Positions 9,047 through 18,168 are shown, counted from the stretch's first letter. The stretch is 64,000 nt of DNA from Peptoniphilus obesi ph1 (GCF_000311865.1 NZ_HE978580.1:731980-795979), one strand, 5' to 3'. Translations and numbers: made by a program. Notes: generated by a model not told the origin, from the letters alone.

Positions 9047-9712
9047 ATGAGAAGTAAAAATATTATTGAATCAATGAGAATTGGAGCTATCCTCGCAATA
9101 GCAGGTGGCTTTATGGATACTTATTCCTATTTGGTTAGAGACCATGTTTTTGCAAATGCTCAAACGGGAAATATAATTTTACTTGGAATTAATTTATCTG
9201 AAAAGAACTTTTCTCAAGCTATCAATTATTTATTTCCAATTCTTGCTTTTATTTTAGGTGTCGCCTTTGCAGATTTAATTAAGTTTAAGATAGGTGAAAA
9301 AAATATTGTTAATTGGAGACAAATTTCTCTTTTGATAGAAGCTTTGGTTTTATTTTTTGTCGCTTTTATTCCGACAAGCTTAAACCTACTTGCAAATTCT
9401 CTTACTTCATTTTCCTGCGCTATGCAGGTTGAAAGTTTTAGACAAATTCATGGAAATAGTATAGCAACAACCATGTGCATAGGTAACCTCAGATCTGCAA
9501 CTTCACATATTTGTTTGTATTTTTACGAAGAAGATTTTTCAAATGCAAAGAGAGGATTTATCTACTACTCAATTATTTTATTTTTTATACTAGGAGCAAT
9601 AATTGGAAAGTTCTTTATTGAGCTTTTGGGACAAAAATCAATAATTGTATGCTCGATCATACTTATTATTGCAGATCTTATTATCCATATTAATAACAAA
9701 AGTTTAGAATAA
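9047..9712 (+). CDS. DUF1275 (YoaK-like) membrane protein
   Basis: Membrane protein of 221 residues with about six hydrophobic segments. The beginning, GAILAIAGGFMDTYSYLVRDHVFANAQTGN, and the later SFRQIHGNSIATTMCIGNLRSA match the conserved DUF1275/YoaK pattern (GG.DA.xY.....F....TGN and TGN.xS). The function of the family is not established. It starts three bases after the antiporter stop with only a weak Shine-Dalgarno, consistent with coupling, and is followed by a terminator. Confidence 0.85.
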   Translation: MRSKNIIESMRIGAILAIAGGFMDTYSYLVRDHVFANAQTGNIILLGINLSEKNFSQAINYLFPILAFILGVAFADLIKFKIGEKNIVNWRQISLLIEALVLFFVAFIPTSLNLLANSLTSFSCAMQVESFRQIHGNSIATTMCIGNLRSATSHICLYFYEEDFSNAKRGFIYYSIILFFILGAIIGKFFIELLGQKSIIVCSIILIIADLIIHINNKSLE

Positions 9713-9721
9713 AATTTATTT

Positions 9722-9755
9722 AAATAGGATACATTTCTTTGTATCCTATTTTTAT
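9722..9755 (+). terminator. Intrinsic terminator after DUF1275 gene
   Basis: A 12-bp stem (9722-9733 with 9740-9751, loop 9734-9739) followed by a T-rich tail; ends the antiporter operon. Confidence 0.85.
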
Positions 9756-9777
9756 TAAAATTAAATCTGATAAAAAT

Positions 9778-9825
9778 AAAAAATAGTAACTTACAAGAAT
9801 TTTAATCTTACAAGTTACTATTTTT
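9778..9825 (-). terminator. Intrinsic terminator after rlmH
   Basis: On the minus strand, two bases past the rlmH stop: stem arms 9812-9825 and 9778-9792, extended by partial pairing inside the loop, with an AT-rich tail at 9770-9780. Convergent with the preceding terminator. Confidence 0.75.
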
Positions 9826-9826
9826 C

Positions 9827-10303
9827 TTATTTATGGTAGGGGAAATTATTTATTATCCTAAAGGCTCTGTAAATTTGCTCTAGTAATATCAATCTCATAA
9901 GCTGGTGTGGAAAGGTCATGTCTGAAAATGATAATCTAAAATCAGACTTTTTTAAAATTTCATCAGAAAGACCTAAAGATCCCCCGATTATAAAATTAAT
10001 ATCAGATATTCCATCTAACATAAGATTATCTAGCTTGTCTGCAAATTTTATAGAGTCCATTTTTTTGCCCTTGATATCTAAGGCTATATTATAAAAACCA
10101 TCCAGATAAGGCTCAATCCTGGATCCTTCCTTATCCAGAACCAGGTCAATTTCTTTTTGAGATGCATTTTCCTTAGTCTTTTCATCTGCAAGTTCAATTA
10201 TTTGTAGCTTGCAGTGAGCAGACAATCTTTTTTCAAATTCTTTTATCCCTTGTTTTATATAATTTTCCTTAATTTTACCAACTGCAATTATATTTATATT
10301 CAT
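9827..10303 (-). CDS. rlmH: 23S rRNA pseudouridine-1915 N3-methyltransferase
   Basis: SPOUT-class methyltransferase that methylates pseudouridine 1915 in helix 69 of 23S rRNA on the 70S ribosome. At 158 residues it has the family length. The knot region FIIGGSLGLSDEILKKSDFRLSFSDMTFPHQLMRLILLEQIYRAFRII with C-terminal PYHK is diagnostic. The ATG overlaps the TGA of the upstream isochorismatase-family gene by four bases (ATGA), so translation is coupled. Confidence 0.97.
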   Translation of the reverse strand: MNINIIAVGKIKENYIKQGIKEFEKRLSAHCKLQIIELADEKTKENASQKEIDLVLDKEGSRIEPYLDGFYNIALDIKGKKMDSIKFADKLDNLMLDGISDINFIIGGSLGLSDEILKKSDFRLSFSDMTFPHQLMRLILLEQIYRAFRIINNFPYHK

Positions 10304-10851
10304 ATAAAGTTAATTCCCATATCTTTAAGTTCTTCAATATTTTTCTTGTGATCTTCATAGTCTACATAAGCTATGCCATCCAAAAATACGGATACATTTT
10401 TATTGTTTTTTTTCAGTTCAAGAATAGTTTCTCTTACACAGTATTCACTGGCAAAGCCACAAACTATAAACTCATCGCTGTCTATTTCATATATGGCTTG
10501 CTTATCTTTATTTTTTGCAAAGTAAGCAGAATATTCTTCCACTTCATCATCAAGACCTTTTTTATATTCATTTTCTTCATTCGGTCTTAGTTTTTCATCT
10601 TCTATTTTTTGAAATTCAGCTGATAATTCTGCTCCTTCTTCAGAAGCGACGCAGTGATCAGGCCATATTCCACCATTTCTTTTAAAAGATTTATTTTCTT
10701 TGCTGTGCCAATCCATTGAATAAACTGCCCTATCAGTTTTTTTATCATTTAAAAATTCTACAATGTTTTTTAGGGCATTTTCTGAATTTTGGCAGGCAAG
10801 TGATCCATCTATAAAATCATTTTGTGCATCTACAACTACTAAAGTTTTCAT
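10300..10851 (-). CDS. Isochorismatase-family hydrolase, nicotinamidase-like
   Basis: Cysteine hydrolase of 183 residues. DAQNDF (8-13), DWH (47-49), GGIWPDHC (60-67) and GFASEYCVRET near the C-terminus give the catalytic Asp, the metal ligands Asp47, His49 and His66 by analogy with archaeal nicotinamidase, and the nucleophilic Cys. The overall pattern resembles PncA, which deamidates nicotinamide in NAD salvage, but a His usually found four residues after DWH is Asn here, so another amide substrate is possible. Coupled to rlmH by ATGA; one base separates it from tpx upstream. Confidence 0.8.
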   Translation of the reverse strand: MKTLVVVDAQNDFIDGSLACQNSENALKNIVEFLNDKKTDRAVYSMDWHSKENKSFKRNGGIWPDHCVASEEGAELSAEFQKIEDEKLRPNEENEYKKGLDDEVEEYSAYFAKNKDKQAIYEIDSDEFIVCGFASEYCVRETILELKKNNKNVSVFLDGIAYVDYEDHKKNIEELKDMGINFI

Positions 10852-10852
10852 T

Positions 10853-11353
10853 TTATTTAAGTTTTTTCACCGCTTCTATTGCTTTTTCAAAGTCAACTTC
10901 ATTAGTCACTTCTTCAACATATTCTACATAGGAAATATTTCCTTCTTTATCTACTACGACAACTCCTCTTGCTAAAAGCATAAGTTCTTTCATCAAGAAA
11001 CCATATTTTTCGCCAAATTCGTGGTCCTTGTAGTCAGATATAATCATAGAATTATCTATTCCTTCTGTTGCACAAAATCTTTTTTGAGCAAATGGAAGGT
11101 CGTTTGAAATTGTAACAACTACTACATCATCACCAAGTTTTGTTGCATCTTCATTAAAAGTTCTTGCTTGTAATGAGCAAACTCCTGTATCAATTGATGG
11201 AACTACAGAATAAACAAGGATTTTTCCCTTATAATCTTCTGAATTAAATTCTGATAAATCATTTTTTACTGCCTTAAAAGGTTTTGCCTTTTCGCCTACT
11301 TTTACTTGACTACCTACAAGTGTTACTGGTTCTTTGTTAAATTTTATATTCAA
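10853..11353 (-). CDS. tpx: Thiol peroxidase (atypical 2-Cys peroxiredoxin)
   Basis: Reduces peroxides using thioredoxin. With the start used here the protein is 166 residues; peroxidatic Cys59 lies in PSIDTGVCSLQ and resolving Cys94 in KRFCATEG, matching E. coli Tpx (168 residues, Cys61 and Cys95). The frame stays open to 11422, but GGAGGAATAGAT precedes a TTG at 11351-11353 and the homologous N-terminus begins there, so the upstream 23 codons are probably not translated. First gene of a tpx-nicotinamidase-rlmH run; expected to protect this anaerobe from peroxide. Confidence 0.94.
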   Translation of the reverse strand: MNIKFNKEPVTLVGSQVKVGEKAKPFKAVKNDLSEFNSEDYKGKILVYSVVPSIDTGVCSLQARTFNEDATKLGDDVVVVTISNDLPFAQKRFCATEGIDNSMIISDYKDHEFGEKYGFLMKELMLLARGVVVVDKEGNISYVEYVEEVTNEVDFEKAIEAVKKLK

Positions 11354-11461
11354 ATCTATTCCTCCATTCATTTTCTTATTTAAAATAATAAAATTATTTA
11401 CTATCATTATATTGATATCCAAAATAAACTACAATTAACTATTATTCTTAGCCCATAATGA

Positions 11462-11467
11462 TATAAT
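11462..11467 (+). promoter_or_regulatory. Possible -10 box for ATP-grasp gene
   Basis: TATAAT located 31 bases before the ATG; no convincing -35 hexamer at normal spacing, so this is tentative. Confidence 0.35.
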
Positions 11468-11498
11468 ATTTTTATCAAAGACTGGAGGAAAACTATTA

Positions 11499-12671
11499 AT
11501 GAAATATAAAAACAAGGCTGTAGTTCTTGGAACTAACTACTACATAGGTTTATCTGTTGTTAGAAATCTAGGAAGAGCTGGAGTTCATGTTGTAACTGTT
11601 GACTATGAGGACCACAACTACGGAGTTTCAAAGTATGTTAAGGAAAGACTGATTGGCCCTCACTATAAAAATCAAGAAAAAGAATTTGTTAAATTTTTAA
11701 TAGATTATGCTAAAAAACAAGATGAAAAACCTGTCCTTTTTCCTACTGCTGATCTTTATGTTGAATTTATGGAAGATAATTTCGATGAATTAAAAGAATA
11801 TTATCTGTGGCCAAACGATAAAAAGGGTCTTTACAGAGAATTGATGGACAAGCAAAGCCTGCTTAAATATACAAAACCACTTGGCATAAAAACTCCTGAA
11901 ATTATTGGCATGGACGAAGAAAATCTTTATCAAAGAGTTACAGAAGAGCTTGGCTATCCTTGTATAGTAAAACCAAAGGACTCTATGCCTTTTGTAAACA
12001 AGTATAGGTCCAAGGTCTTTATGATTAAAGATGAAAATATGCTAAAAGAAAAAATTGAAATGTGCAAAAGAGACGGCCAAGATGTATTTGTTCAAAGGAT
12101 AATTAAGGGACCAGAAACAAATTGTTATTCTTTTGATATGTATATGAACAAAGACAAGGAAGTTGTTTCATATATGACAACTCACAAGATCAGACAATGG
12201 CCTATTAATTTTGGTGCTTCAACTTATGCTAAACAATATTATGTCAAAGAACTTTATGATATTTGTGTTCCACTTTTTAAGAGTGTTGGATACAGAGGAT
12301 TTGCAGAGGTTGAACTTAAAAGAGATGAAAAGACTGGAACAATTTATTTGGTTGAGGTCAATGTAAGATTTGTAAACTTTACAGAACTTCAATGTCATAT
12401 GAAGATGAACACTCCAATGATGTATTTTAAAGATTCTATTGGAAGACCTTTTTCCGGACCAAAGATTACAGAAAATAAGGATGTATATTGGAAATATAAA
12501 TACGAAGACCTTCCAGCTATTAGACAATATGTAAAAACTGGACAATATAGTGTCCTAGATGTTATAAAAGATTACCGTTTTAAAAAAGTATCTTCAACTT
12601 GGGCTTGGGATGATCCAGGTCCTGGATTTAAATTTTTTAATTGGGCAATCTTTCATAGATTTAAAAGATAA
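11499..12671 (+). CDS. ATP-grasp carboxylate-amine ligase
   Basis: A 390-residue ATP-grasp enzyme: N-terminal pre-ATP-grasp Rossmann-like part (VVLGTNYYIGLSVVRNLGRAGVHVVTVD), then LGYPCIVKPKDS (ATP-binding lysine) around residue 155-165, DVFVQRIIKGPE, and the metal-binding GFAEVELKRDEKTGTIYLVEVNVRFVNF around 268-295, where Glu and Asn coordinate Mg. Such enzymes join a carboxylate to an amine through an acyl-phosphate. The layout resembles D-aspartate ligase and poorly characterised surface-polymer ligases; the substrate is not decidable here. It stands alone between a -10-like box and a bidirectional terminator. Start follows TGGAGGAAA. Confidence 0.8.
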   Translation: MKYKNKAVVLGTNYYIGLSVVRNLGRAGVHVVTVDYEDHNYGVSKYVKERLIGPHYKNQEKEFVKFLIDYAKKQDEKPVLFPTADLYVEFMEDNFDELKEYYLWPNDKKGLYRELMDKQSLLKYTKPLGIKTPEIIGMDEENLYQRVTEELGYPCIVKPKDSMPFVNKYRSKVFMIKDENMLKEKIEMCKRDGQDVFVQRIIKGPETNCYSFDMYMNKDKEVVSYMTTHKIRQWPINFGASTYAKQYYVKELYDICVPLFKSVGYRGFAEVELKRDEKTGTIYLVEVNVRFVNFTELQCHMKMNTPMMYFKDSIGRPFSGPKITENKDVYWKYKYEDLPAIRQYVKTGQYSVLDVIKDYRFKKVSSTWAWDDPGPGFKFFNWAIFHRFKR

Positions 12672-12680
12672 GATTTTAAT

Positions 12681-12727
12681 AAAAAATACCCTAGACATAG
12701 ATTTTTTCTATACTAGGGTATTTTATT
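12681..12727. terminator. Bidirectional terminator
   Basis: Stem 12685-12694 with 12713-12722, flanked by an A-run on the left and a T-run on the right, so it can stop both the ATP-grasp gene and the convergent minus-strand operon. Confidence 0.85.
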
Positions 12728-12733
12728 TAGATT

Positions 12734-12997
12734 TTATATAACGCCTCTAAATTTAAACAAGGCATATAATGGAATCAAAACTAAATAAGCTATTACAAGT
12801 TTTTTTAATAATTCCTTGCTTTCAAGCTTGGCATAGATAAGGCTAACTAGTATGACAAGTCCAAAAAGAATATTTTTTATCAAATCAACATTTCCTTTAA
12901 GGCTTGCATCGACCTTATCTCCTGATGTAAAAAACTGAAATATTACAAAGACAGATACTGTTATGATTAAAAGTTTTTGTAAAGTTTCCTTTTTCAT
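12734..12997 (-). CDS. Small membrane protein of unknown function
   Basis: 87 residues with three hydrophobic stretches (about 9-24, 40-58 and 66-82) and positively charged ends. I do not recognise a family. It begins one base after the aminotransferase stop, with AAGAAG as a modest ribosome site, so is the last gene of the aminotransferase unit. The tight spacing and normal composition favour a real gene. Confidence 0.6.
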   Translation of the reverse strand: MKKETLQKLLIITVSVFVIFQFFTSGDKVDASLKGNVDLIKNILFGLVILVSLIYAKLESKELLKKLVIAYLVLIPLYALFKFRGVI

Positions 12998-12998
12998 A

Positions 12999-14192
12999 TT
13001 AATTCTTCTTATTGTATTCTTCTAAAGCCACTTTCAAAAGATTTATGGTCTTTGGAATTTCATCTACATTTACAACATAGGCTATTCTTGCATGTTTTTT
13101 GCCTATTTCATTGTTGTAATAGAATCCATTTCCTGGAGCTATCATAACTGTTTCATTGTCGATAGAAAAATCTGTTAAAAGCCATTTAGCAAATTCTTCA
13201 GCATCATCAACTGGTAGCTCTGGCATAACATAAAAGGCACCTTCTGGTTTATAAACTTTTATACCATCTATCTTTGCAAGTTCTTTAAGAATTGTATCTC
13301 TTCTTTCTTGGAATTGTTCTTTTACATCATTAAAATATTTGTCGTTTACTCTATAAAGAGCTGCTGCTCCAATTTGATCAACTGTTGATACTGCAAGTCT
13401 TGATGTTGCAAGTTTAACAAGCTCTTTGTAAACTTCTTTGTTCTTTGTAGATACTGATCCAATTCTTGCTCCGCAAGCTCCAAATCTCTTAGAGATTGAA
13501 TCAACTAAGATCAACCTATCTTGAATTTCTTCTATTTCTCCAAATGAGAAGAAATCATGATTATCAAAGGCAAATTCTCTATAAACTTCATCTGCAATAA
13601 TATATAAATCATAATCTATTGCAATTTGTGCAATAAGTCTTACTTCTTCTTCTGTATATACAACACCAGTTGGATTAGAAGGATTAGAAAGTAAAATTGC
13701 CTTAGTTCTATCATCAATATTTTCAACTATTTTTTCATAGCTAGGAAGTCTGTATCCATTATCTACAAAAGTATCAAAGGCTCTTGCTCCAATTGCACAT
13801 TGTCTAAAGCCTGTGTAATAGTTTGAGTAGAAAGGATTTGATGTAAGTATATTGTCTCCTTGATCTGTGATTGTTGTAAAAGCAAATATTAAAGCTTCAC
13901 TCGCTCCGTTTGTTATTACAATCTCATCAGGATTTATGTCTATATTTTTTTCTTTATAATAATTTGATATCTCATTTCTTAAGTCTTCTCTGCCTTTTGA
14001 AGGAGCATATGGCAATACATGACTATCTATATTTGCTATTGCCTTGAAAAATTCTTCAGGCACACTAGTATCTGGTGCTCCTATGTTTAAATGATATATC
14101 TTTTTTCCATCTTTTTTTGCTTTTTCAGCGTATGGTCCAAGAACCCTTGTAGCTGAATAAGGAATTTCCTTAACTCTTACTGAAACATCCAT
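12999..14192 (-). CDS. Pyridoxal-phosphate aminotransferase, class I/II
   Basis: Fold-type I aminotransferase of 397 residues, AspC/AlaT-like group. ITNGASEALIFAF is the phosphate-binding region, LLSNPSNPTGVVY is the NPxNPTG motif, ADEVYREF carries the cofactor Asp, and VDSISKRFGACGARIGS carries the Schiff-base Lys. The frame opens at a GTG at 14201, but that GTG is part of the GAGGTG ribosome site; the ATG at 14190-14192 is the real start (MDVSVRVKEIPYSATRVLGP). It follows the dnaC-like gene by 10 bases. Amino-acid specificity is undetermined. Confidence 0.9.
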   Translation of the reverse strand: MDVSVRVKEIPYSATRVLGPYAEKAKKDGKKIYHLNIGAPDTSVPEEFFKAIANIDSHVLPYAPSKGREDLRNEISNYYKEKNIDINPDEIVITNGASEALIFAFTTITDQGDNILTSNPFYSNYYTGFRQCAIGARAFDTFVDNGYRLPSYEKIVENIDDRTKAILLSNPSNPTGVVYTEEEVRLIAQIAIDYDLYIIADEVYREFAFDNHDFFSFGEIEEIQDRLILVDSISKRFGACGARIGSVSTKNKEVYKELVKLATSRLAVSTVDQIGAAALYRVNDKYFNDVKEQFQERRDTILKELAKIDGIKVYKPEGAFYVMPELPVDDAEEFAKWLLTDFSIDNETVMIAPGNGFYYNNEIGKKHARIAYVVNVDEIPKTINLLKVALEEYNKKN

Positions 14193-14202
14193 AATTTTCA
14201 CC

Positions 14203-15174
14203 TCAATTAATTTTTAATCTTAAATCTTCTCCAAAAAATTTTAGTGGATAGAATCTTTGAAAAACTCTTGAAAAAACTCTGTCCGTATAAGTTTGTGATA
14301 ATTCTTTTGGCGATAGATTTGTAGATATAAGTGTTTTTCTTCCTCTTAAAATTCTAGTATTTACTATATTAAATATTTCTGATGTTGTAAATGAATTTGA
14401 CATTTCAATCCCAAGATCATCAATTATTAATAAGTCACATGAAAATAATAAATCATATTTGCTCTGATTTAAATCATTTCTTCTAAATTTTCTATCTTCT
14501 AGCACATCAAGCAGGTTAAAGGCTGTTTGGTAAACAACTCCCTTGTTCTCATTGATTAAATAATTTGCTATACAATTTAAAAGAAAAGTTTTGCCTTGGC
14601 CAGTTGGCCCATAAAAAAGCAGGTTCATATCATTTTTTTCATCAAATGTATCAAGGAATTTTTTTACTGCTTTTAGTATCATATTCATATTTTGCCGCGG
14701 TGATATTCCTTCTTTTTCATTTTTTTCATCTGAAAATATATTTAAATCAAATGTATCGAAGTTTTCCTTGCTTAAAACGTAGGAAATGTTAGAAATTTCA
14801 AATAATTCTTGACTCAGTTTTTTCTTTAAGCAGGAACACCTTGTACCATCTTCTAAGTAGCCAGTATCTTTACAGGCATCGCAATTATAGTGCATTTCTA
14901 AATAATCTTTTGGATAATTGTTTTCTTCAAGTAGTTTTTCTTTTTCTTCTTTAAGCTCATAAATATCCTGGTTAATCTTTAATAATTTTTGGCTAGATGG
15001 TGCATTTATTTGTTCTCTTGCTGCAGAAATAGCAAGTTTAATTATAAGAGAATCTATTTTTTTTATTTTAGGTATTTTGTCATAAATAAGATTTTGTCTT
15101 TCTTCAAGCTGCAATTTGTTTAAATCCTGCTGCTTTTCATAATCTTTTTCTATTTCTCTAAAGATTTCTTTCAT
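14203..15174 (-). CDS. DnaC/DnaI-like helicase loader ATPase
   Basis: AAA+ ATPase of 323 residues that would load the replicative helicase. An N-terminal coiled region is followed by a probable zinc-binding segment, NCDACKDTGYLEDGTRCSCLKK (around 95-116), then Walker A FYGPTGQGKT, Walker B LLIIDDLG, and sensor-like STNLSPKELSQTYTDRVFSR. This is the Firmicute DnaI arrangement (zinc N-terminus plus AAA+). The start follows AAGGTGAT, four bases after the DnaD-domain gene, forming a primosome pair. Confidence 0.9.
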   Translation of the reverse strand: MKEIFREIEKDYEKQQDLNKLQLEERQNLIYDKIPKIKKIDSLIIKLAISAAREQINAPSSQKLLKINQDIYELKEEKEKLLEENNYPKDYLEMHYNCDACKDTGYLEDGTRCSCLKKKLSQELFEISNISYVLSKENFDTFDLNIFSDEKNEKEGISPRQNMNMILKAVKKFLDTFDEKNDMNLLFYGPTGQGKTFLLNCIANYLINENKGVVYQTAFNLLDVLEDRKFRRNDLNQSKYDLLFSCDLLIIDDLGIEMSNSFTTSEIFNIVNTRILRGRKTLISTNLSPKELSQTYTDRVFSRVFQRFYPLKFFGEDLRLKIN

Positions 15175-15178
15175 TTTA

Positions 15179-16186
15179 TCACCTTAGTTTTTTAAAAAAA
15201 GCATCTCTTTTTTTCTTGGCTAATTCTTCTAAGTCTTCTTCTGTTAAATCGTCTGTTTGTTGTTTAAAGTTATGAAATTTAGTTTTTCTATAATTTCTAG
15301 TTTTCCTATCTTTATCTTCAATGTCCTCTAATTTTTCTATGCCCTTTTCGTGCCAAGATTTTAAAATCTTATCCACATATCCAAGGTTTGGGTTGTTAAT
15401 ATTTATACACCTTTTGCAGGCTGCCATAACAAGGTCCATAGAGAAATTTAATTCATCAAACCAATAATTTACAGTATCAAAATCCGTATGATTGAAAGCC
15501 TTGTTTGATATGCCAATTGCATCTTTTACCTTCATAAACCTATAGTAGTTTTTATCATGTTCTATATATGATCTTTCTATATCTTCTCTGGTCCTTATGT
15601 TTCTTTCAGACCAATTTCTAACAACTGCCTCAACATATTGAATAGAATCTTTTTTCATTCTCTCTGTTGAATACCAAAAAGCTTCTTCTATTATTTCTGT
15701 TGGCATATTGTAGGTATCTCTCCAGCTAGCTATATCCTGTTTTTGAGCTATGCTAAGTCTGCCTCTCATATAATAATCAGCTATAGACAATAGATTTGCA
15801 ATCTTTTTATCATCTAGGATTTCATTTCTGTCAACTTCTTTGTTTTCAGTATTTTTAGCTGCATAGATATTTTCTATATAGAGTTGTTTTAAGCTTAAAA
15901 ATATTATATTAAAACTTCCATCTTCTTGGTATTCTTTTTTTATTACTCCTACCTTTTCCCAATAATCCCAGGCTCTTAAAAGATCTGACTCTATAAGTCC
16001 TAAGAGGTCTGCAATTACATTAAAATCAAAAGACTTTAGGCCTCCTGATTCTTTGGCAAATTTATAGCCCAAAAGGTAGATTTTTACAAAATTTCCATCA
16101 GCTTGAGGCATGTAGTCATTTAAAAATATATTTTCTACAGGAGTATCTCCCATATCCATTGTCATCTGTTCTAATTTGAAATACAT
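15179..16186 (-). CDS. DnaD/DnaB-domain primosome protein
   Basis: 335 residues with a winged-helix N-terminus (MPQADGNFVKIYLLGYKFAKESGG..., DLLGLIESDLLRAWDYWEKVGVI) and two DnaD_DnaB_II type modules (YYMRGRLSIAQKQDIASWRD and INNPNLGYVDKILKSWHEKGI). Such proteins recruit the helicase loader to origins and restart sites in Firmicutes. The following gene is the DnaC/DnaI-like loader, supporting the role. The ATG follows GAGGTGG, and the gene overlaps the upstream acetyltransferase by 16 bases. Confidence 0.9.
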   Translation of the reverse strand: MYFKLEQMTMDMGDTPVENIFLNDYMPQADGNFVKIYLLGYKFAKESGGLKSFDFNVIADLLGLIESDLLRAWDYWEKVGVIKKEYQEDGSFNIIFLSLKQLYIENIYAAKNTENKEVDRNEILDDKKIANLLSIADYYMRGRLSIAQKQDIASWRDTYNMPTEIIEEAFWYSTERMKKDSIQYVEAVVRNWSERNIRTREDIERSYIEHDKNYYRFMKVKDAIGISNKAFNHTDFDTVNYWFDELNFSMDLVMAACKRCININNPNLGYVDKILKSWHEKGIEKLEDIEDKDRKTRNYRKTKFHNFKQQTDDLTEEDLEELAKKKRDAFFKKLR

Positions 16187-16767
16187 TTTACCACCTCGTT
16201 AAAAGTATCCTTTTCAAGATACATCTTATAGCAATAGAAAAAGGGTTTGCCAAATAAGATAAAGAAATCATCCTTATTTTCTAAATATTCTAAATCATCT
16301 TCTTCTGGCTCTGGATTTATATAGGCTTGGAAATAGCTTGAATATTCTTCAAAGGCAAAAGTTTTATAGAGATTTAGAGCTCTTTTATTAAATTTTGCAA
16401 CTCTTAGATATAATTTTTTAAAATTCCACTTGTTAAAAAATACATCAAGCATTGTAAGAAGTGTCTCCTTGCCATAACCTTGAGAAAGGTAGGCAGGATC
16501 AAAAACTATACCAAGAACTGCAGTTTTTAACAATTTGTTGATATTTTTAAATGATATATAGCCAATCGCCTTATCTCCTAAAAAGATTGAATAATACTTG
16601 CAAAAAGCCTTGTTTTTCCATTTATACCAAGCTAGGATATCTTCGTCACTTTCTTCAAAAAAATTATAGTCATAGTAGAGATTGCTCTTGTGCTTAGACC
16701 AGTTTTTAAAATCATAAACATCACTAAGTTGCATTGGCGAAAATCTGAGTCTTTTACTATTTATCAT
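16171..16767 (-). CDS. GNAT N-acetyltransferase
   Basis: 198 residues, RimJ/RimL-type GNAT: an N-terminal RLRFSPMQLSDVYDFKNW, the acetyl-CoA loop GIVFDPAYLSQGYGKETLLTML (around residue 90-110), and LYLRVAKFNKRALNLYKTFAFEEY, which is the classic ...N.RAI.LY.KxGF motif. Substrate unknown. It starts behind AAGGTG and runs 16 bases into the DnaD-domain gene, so it heads the primosome unit. Confidence 0.85.
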   Translation of the reverse strand: MINSKRLRFSPMQLSDVYDFKNWSKHKSNLYYDYNFFEESDEDILAWYKWKNKAFCKYYSIFLGDKAIGYISFKNINKLLKTAVLGIVFDPAYLSQGYGKETLLTMLDVFFNKWNFKKLYLRVAKFNKRALNLYKTFAFEEYSSYFQAYINPEPEEDDLEYLENKDDFFILFGKPFFYCYKMYLEKDTFNEVVKCISN

Positions 16768-16779
16768 ATTTGCACCTTA

Positions 16780-16812
16780 TAAAAAAGACAAAGAGACTTA
16801 ATAAGCCTCTTT
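16780..16812 (-). terminator. Terminator after MATE gene
   Basis: On the minus strand a stem of arms 16801-16812 and 16790-16800 overlaps the last codons of the MATE gene and is followed by a T-run at 16781-16786; separates it from the acetyltransferase operon. Confidence 0.75.
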
Positions 16813-18168
16813 GAAACTACTCCTCCAATTACCAAATTTAAAATATAATACATTTAGTAAAAGAGTTGTCGTCCAAGATATTGGATAAGATAAAAATACA
16901 ACATCTATCTTGAACCAAATATTAAGAGCTACAAAGATCCAAACAAGTCTTAATATACACATAGAAAAAACTGATATCACCATAGGGGGAACTGCATAGC
17001 CTGCCCCTCTTACAAAGCCTCCTAAGATCTCACTAATACCAAATATAAAGTATCCCGCTGATAAATATCTAAAGGCTGTTGCTCCAACTTCTATAACATC
17101 TGGCTCATTACTAAATATGCTCATAAGTTCTATTATAAAAACCCTTCCCAAAACAGACAAGGTTATACTTACTACTAAAGATAGGGCTATAGATAATCTT
17201 ACCCCTGATTTTAATCTCTCTACTTTTCCTGCTCCTATATTTTGTCCAGAAAAGGTTGTTGCTGCAAGTGAAAGAGCATTCAAGGACATAAATATAAATC
17301 CATCAAGTCTTTCTTGAGCTGCATAGCCTGCAATAGCTGATGCACCAAAAAGGTTTACCTTAGATTGAATTATAACATTTGAAAAAGAGATAACACTTGA
17401 TTGGACACCTGTTGGTATTCCTATTTGAAAAATTCTAACCATTATATGTTTATGGAATTTAATTTGTTTTAAATCAAGCTTAAATTCTCTTTCTGATTTC
17501 ATTAAGTTGTAAGTTACTAATATAGCAGATACAGTTTGTGCAACAAGTGTAGCTATACCTACTCCAAGAACTGATAGCTTAAATATAATTACAAAAACTA
17601 AGTCTAGAATTATATTTATTGCTGCTGCTACGCACAAAAAGTTAAAAGGTCTTCTAGAGTCTCCAATAGATCTTAGAATACCTGATCCCATATTAAAAAC
17701 CAAAATCGGTGTCATTCCTAAAAATAAAATTCTCATATATACAGTAGCATGTGTAAGAATTTCATCTGGAGTGTTTAGAAAACCAAGTATTGTCGGTGCG
17801 ACTAAGACACCTATAATCGATATAATTATACCTCCGACAATAGCAATAGCATAAGAAGTGTGAACAGCATCTTGGATTTCTTCTCTGTCTCCCTTTCCAT
17901 AGACTTGAGCCACAACTACCGATGCACCAGTTGTTAAACCTAAAAATAATCCTATTAGTAAATTCGATAAAGCACCCGATGCTCCAACTGCAGCCATAGG
18001 GTTTTTGCCTGCAAATTTACCAACAATCATAAGGTCGGCAGTATTATAAAATTGTTGTAGTAAACTAGATAATAAAAGTGGTATAGAAAATATTACAAGA
18101 CCTTGTAAAATTGAACCTTCGGTTAAATTTACTTCGCCACTGCTTGCTTTTTTTAATTTGACTTTCAT
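16798..18168 (-). CDS. MATE-family efflux transporter
   Basis: Twelve-helix Na+ or H+ coupled multidrug/organic-cation exporter of 456 residues. FSIPLLLSSLLQQFYNTADLMIVGKFAGKNPMAAVGASG at the N-terminus is the MATE family pattern, repeated in the second half (IPTGVQSSVISFSNVIIQSKVNLFGASAIAGYAAQERLD). The frame opens eight codons earlier at 18192, but GGAGGTG lies just before the ATG at 18166-18168. A single-gene unit. Substrate not predictable. Confidence 0.93.
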   Translation of the reverse strand: MKVKLKKASSGEVNLTEGSILQGLVIFSIPLLLSSLLQQFYNTADLMIVGKFAGKNPMAAVGASGALSNLLIGLFLGLTTGASVVVAQVYGKGDREEIQDAVHTSYAIAIVGGIIISIIGVLVAPTILGFLNTPDEILTHATVYMRILFLGMTPILVFNMGSGILRSIGDSRRPFNFLCVAAAINIILDLVFVIIFKLSVLGVGIATLVAQTVSAILVTYNLMKSEREFKLDLKQIKFHKHIMVRIFQIGIPTGVQSSVISFSNVIIQSKVNLFGASAIAGYAAQERLDGFIFMSLNALSLAATTFSGQNIGAGKVERLKSGVRLSIALSLVVSITLSVLGRVFIIELMSIFSNEPDVIEVGATAFRYLSAGYFIFGISEILGGFVRGAGYAVPPMVISVFSMCILRLVWIFVALNIWFKIDVVFLSYPISWTTTLLLNVLYFKFGNWRSSFKEAY

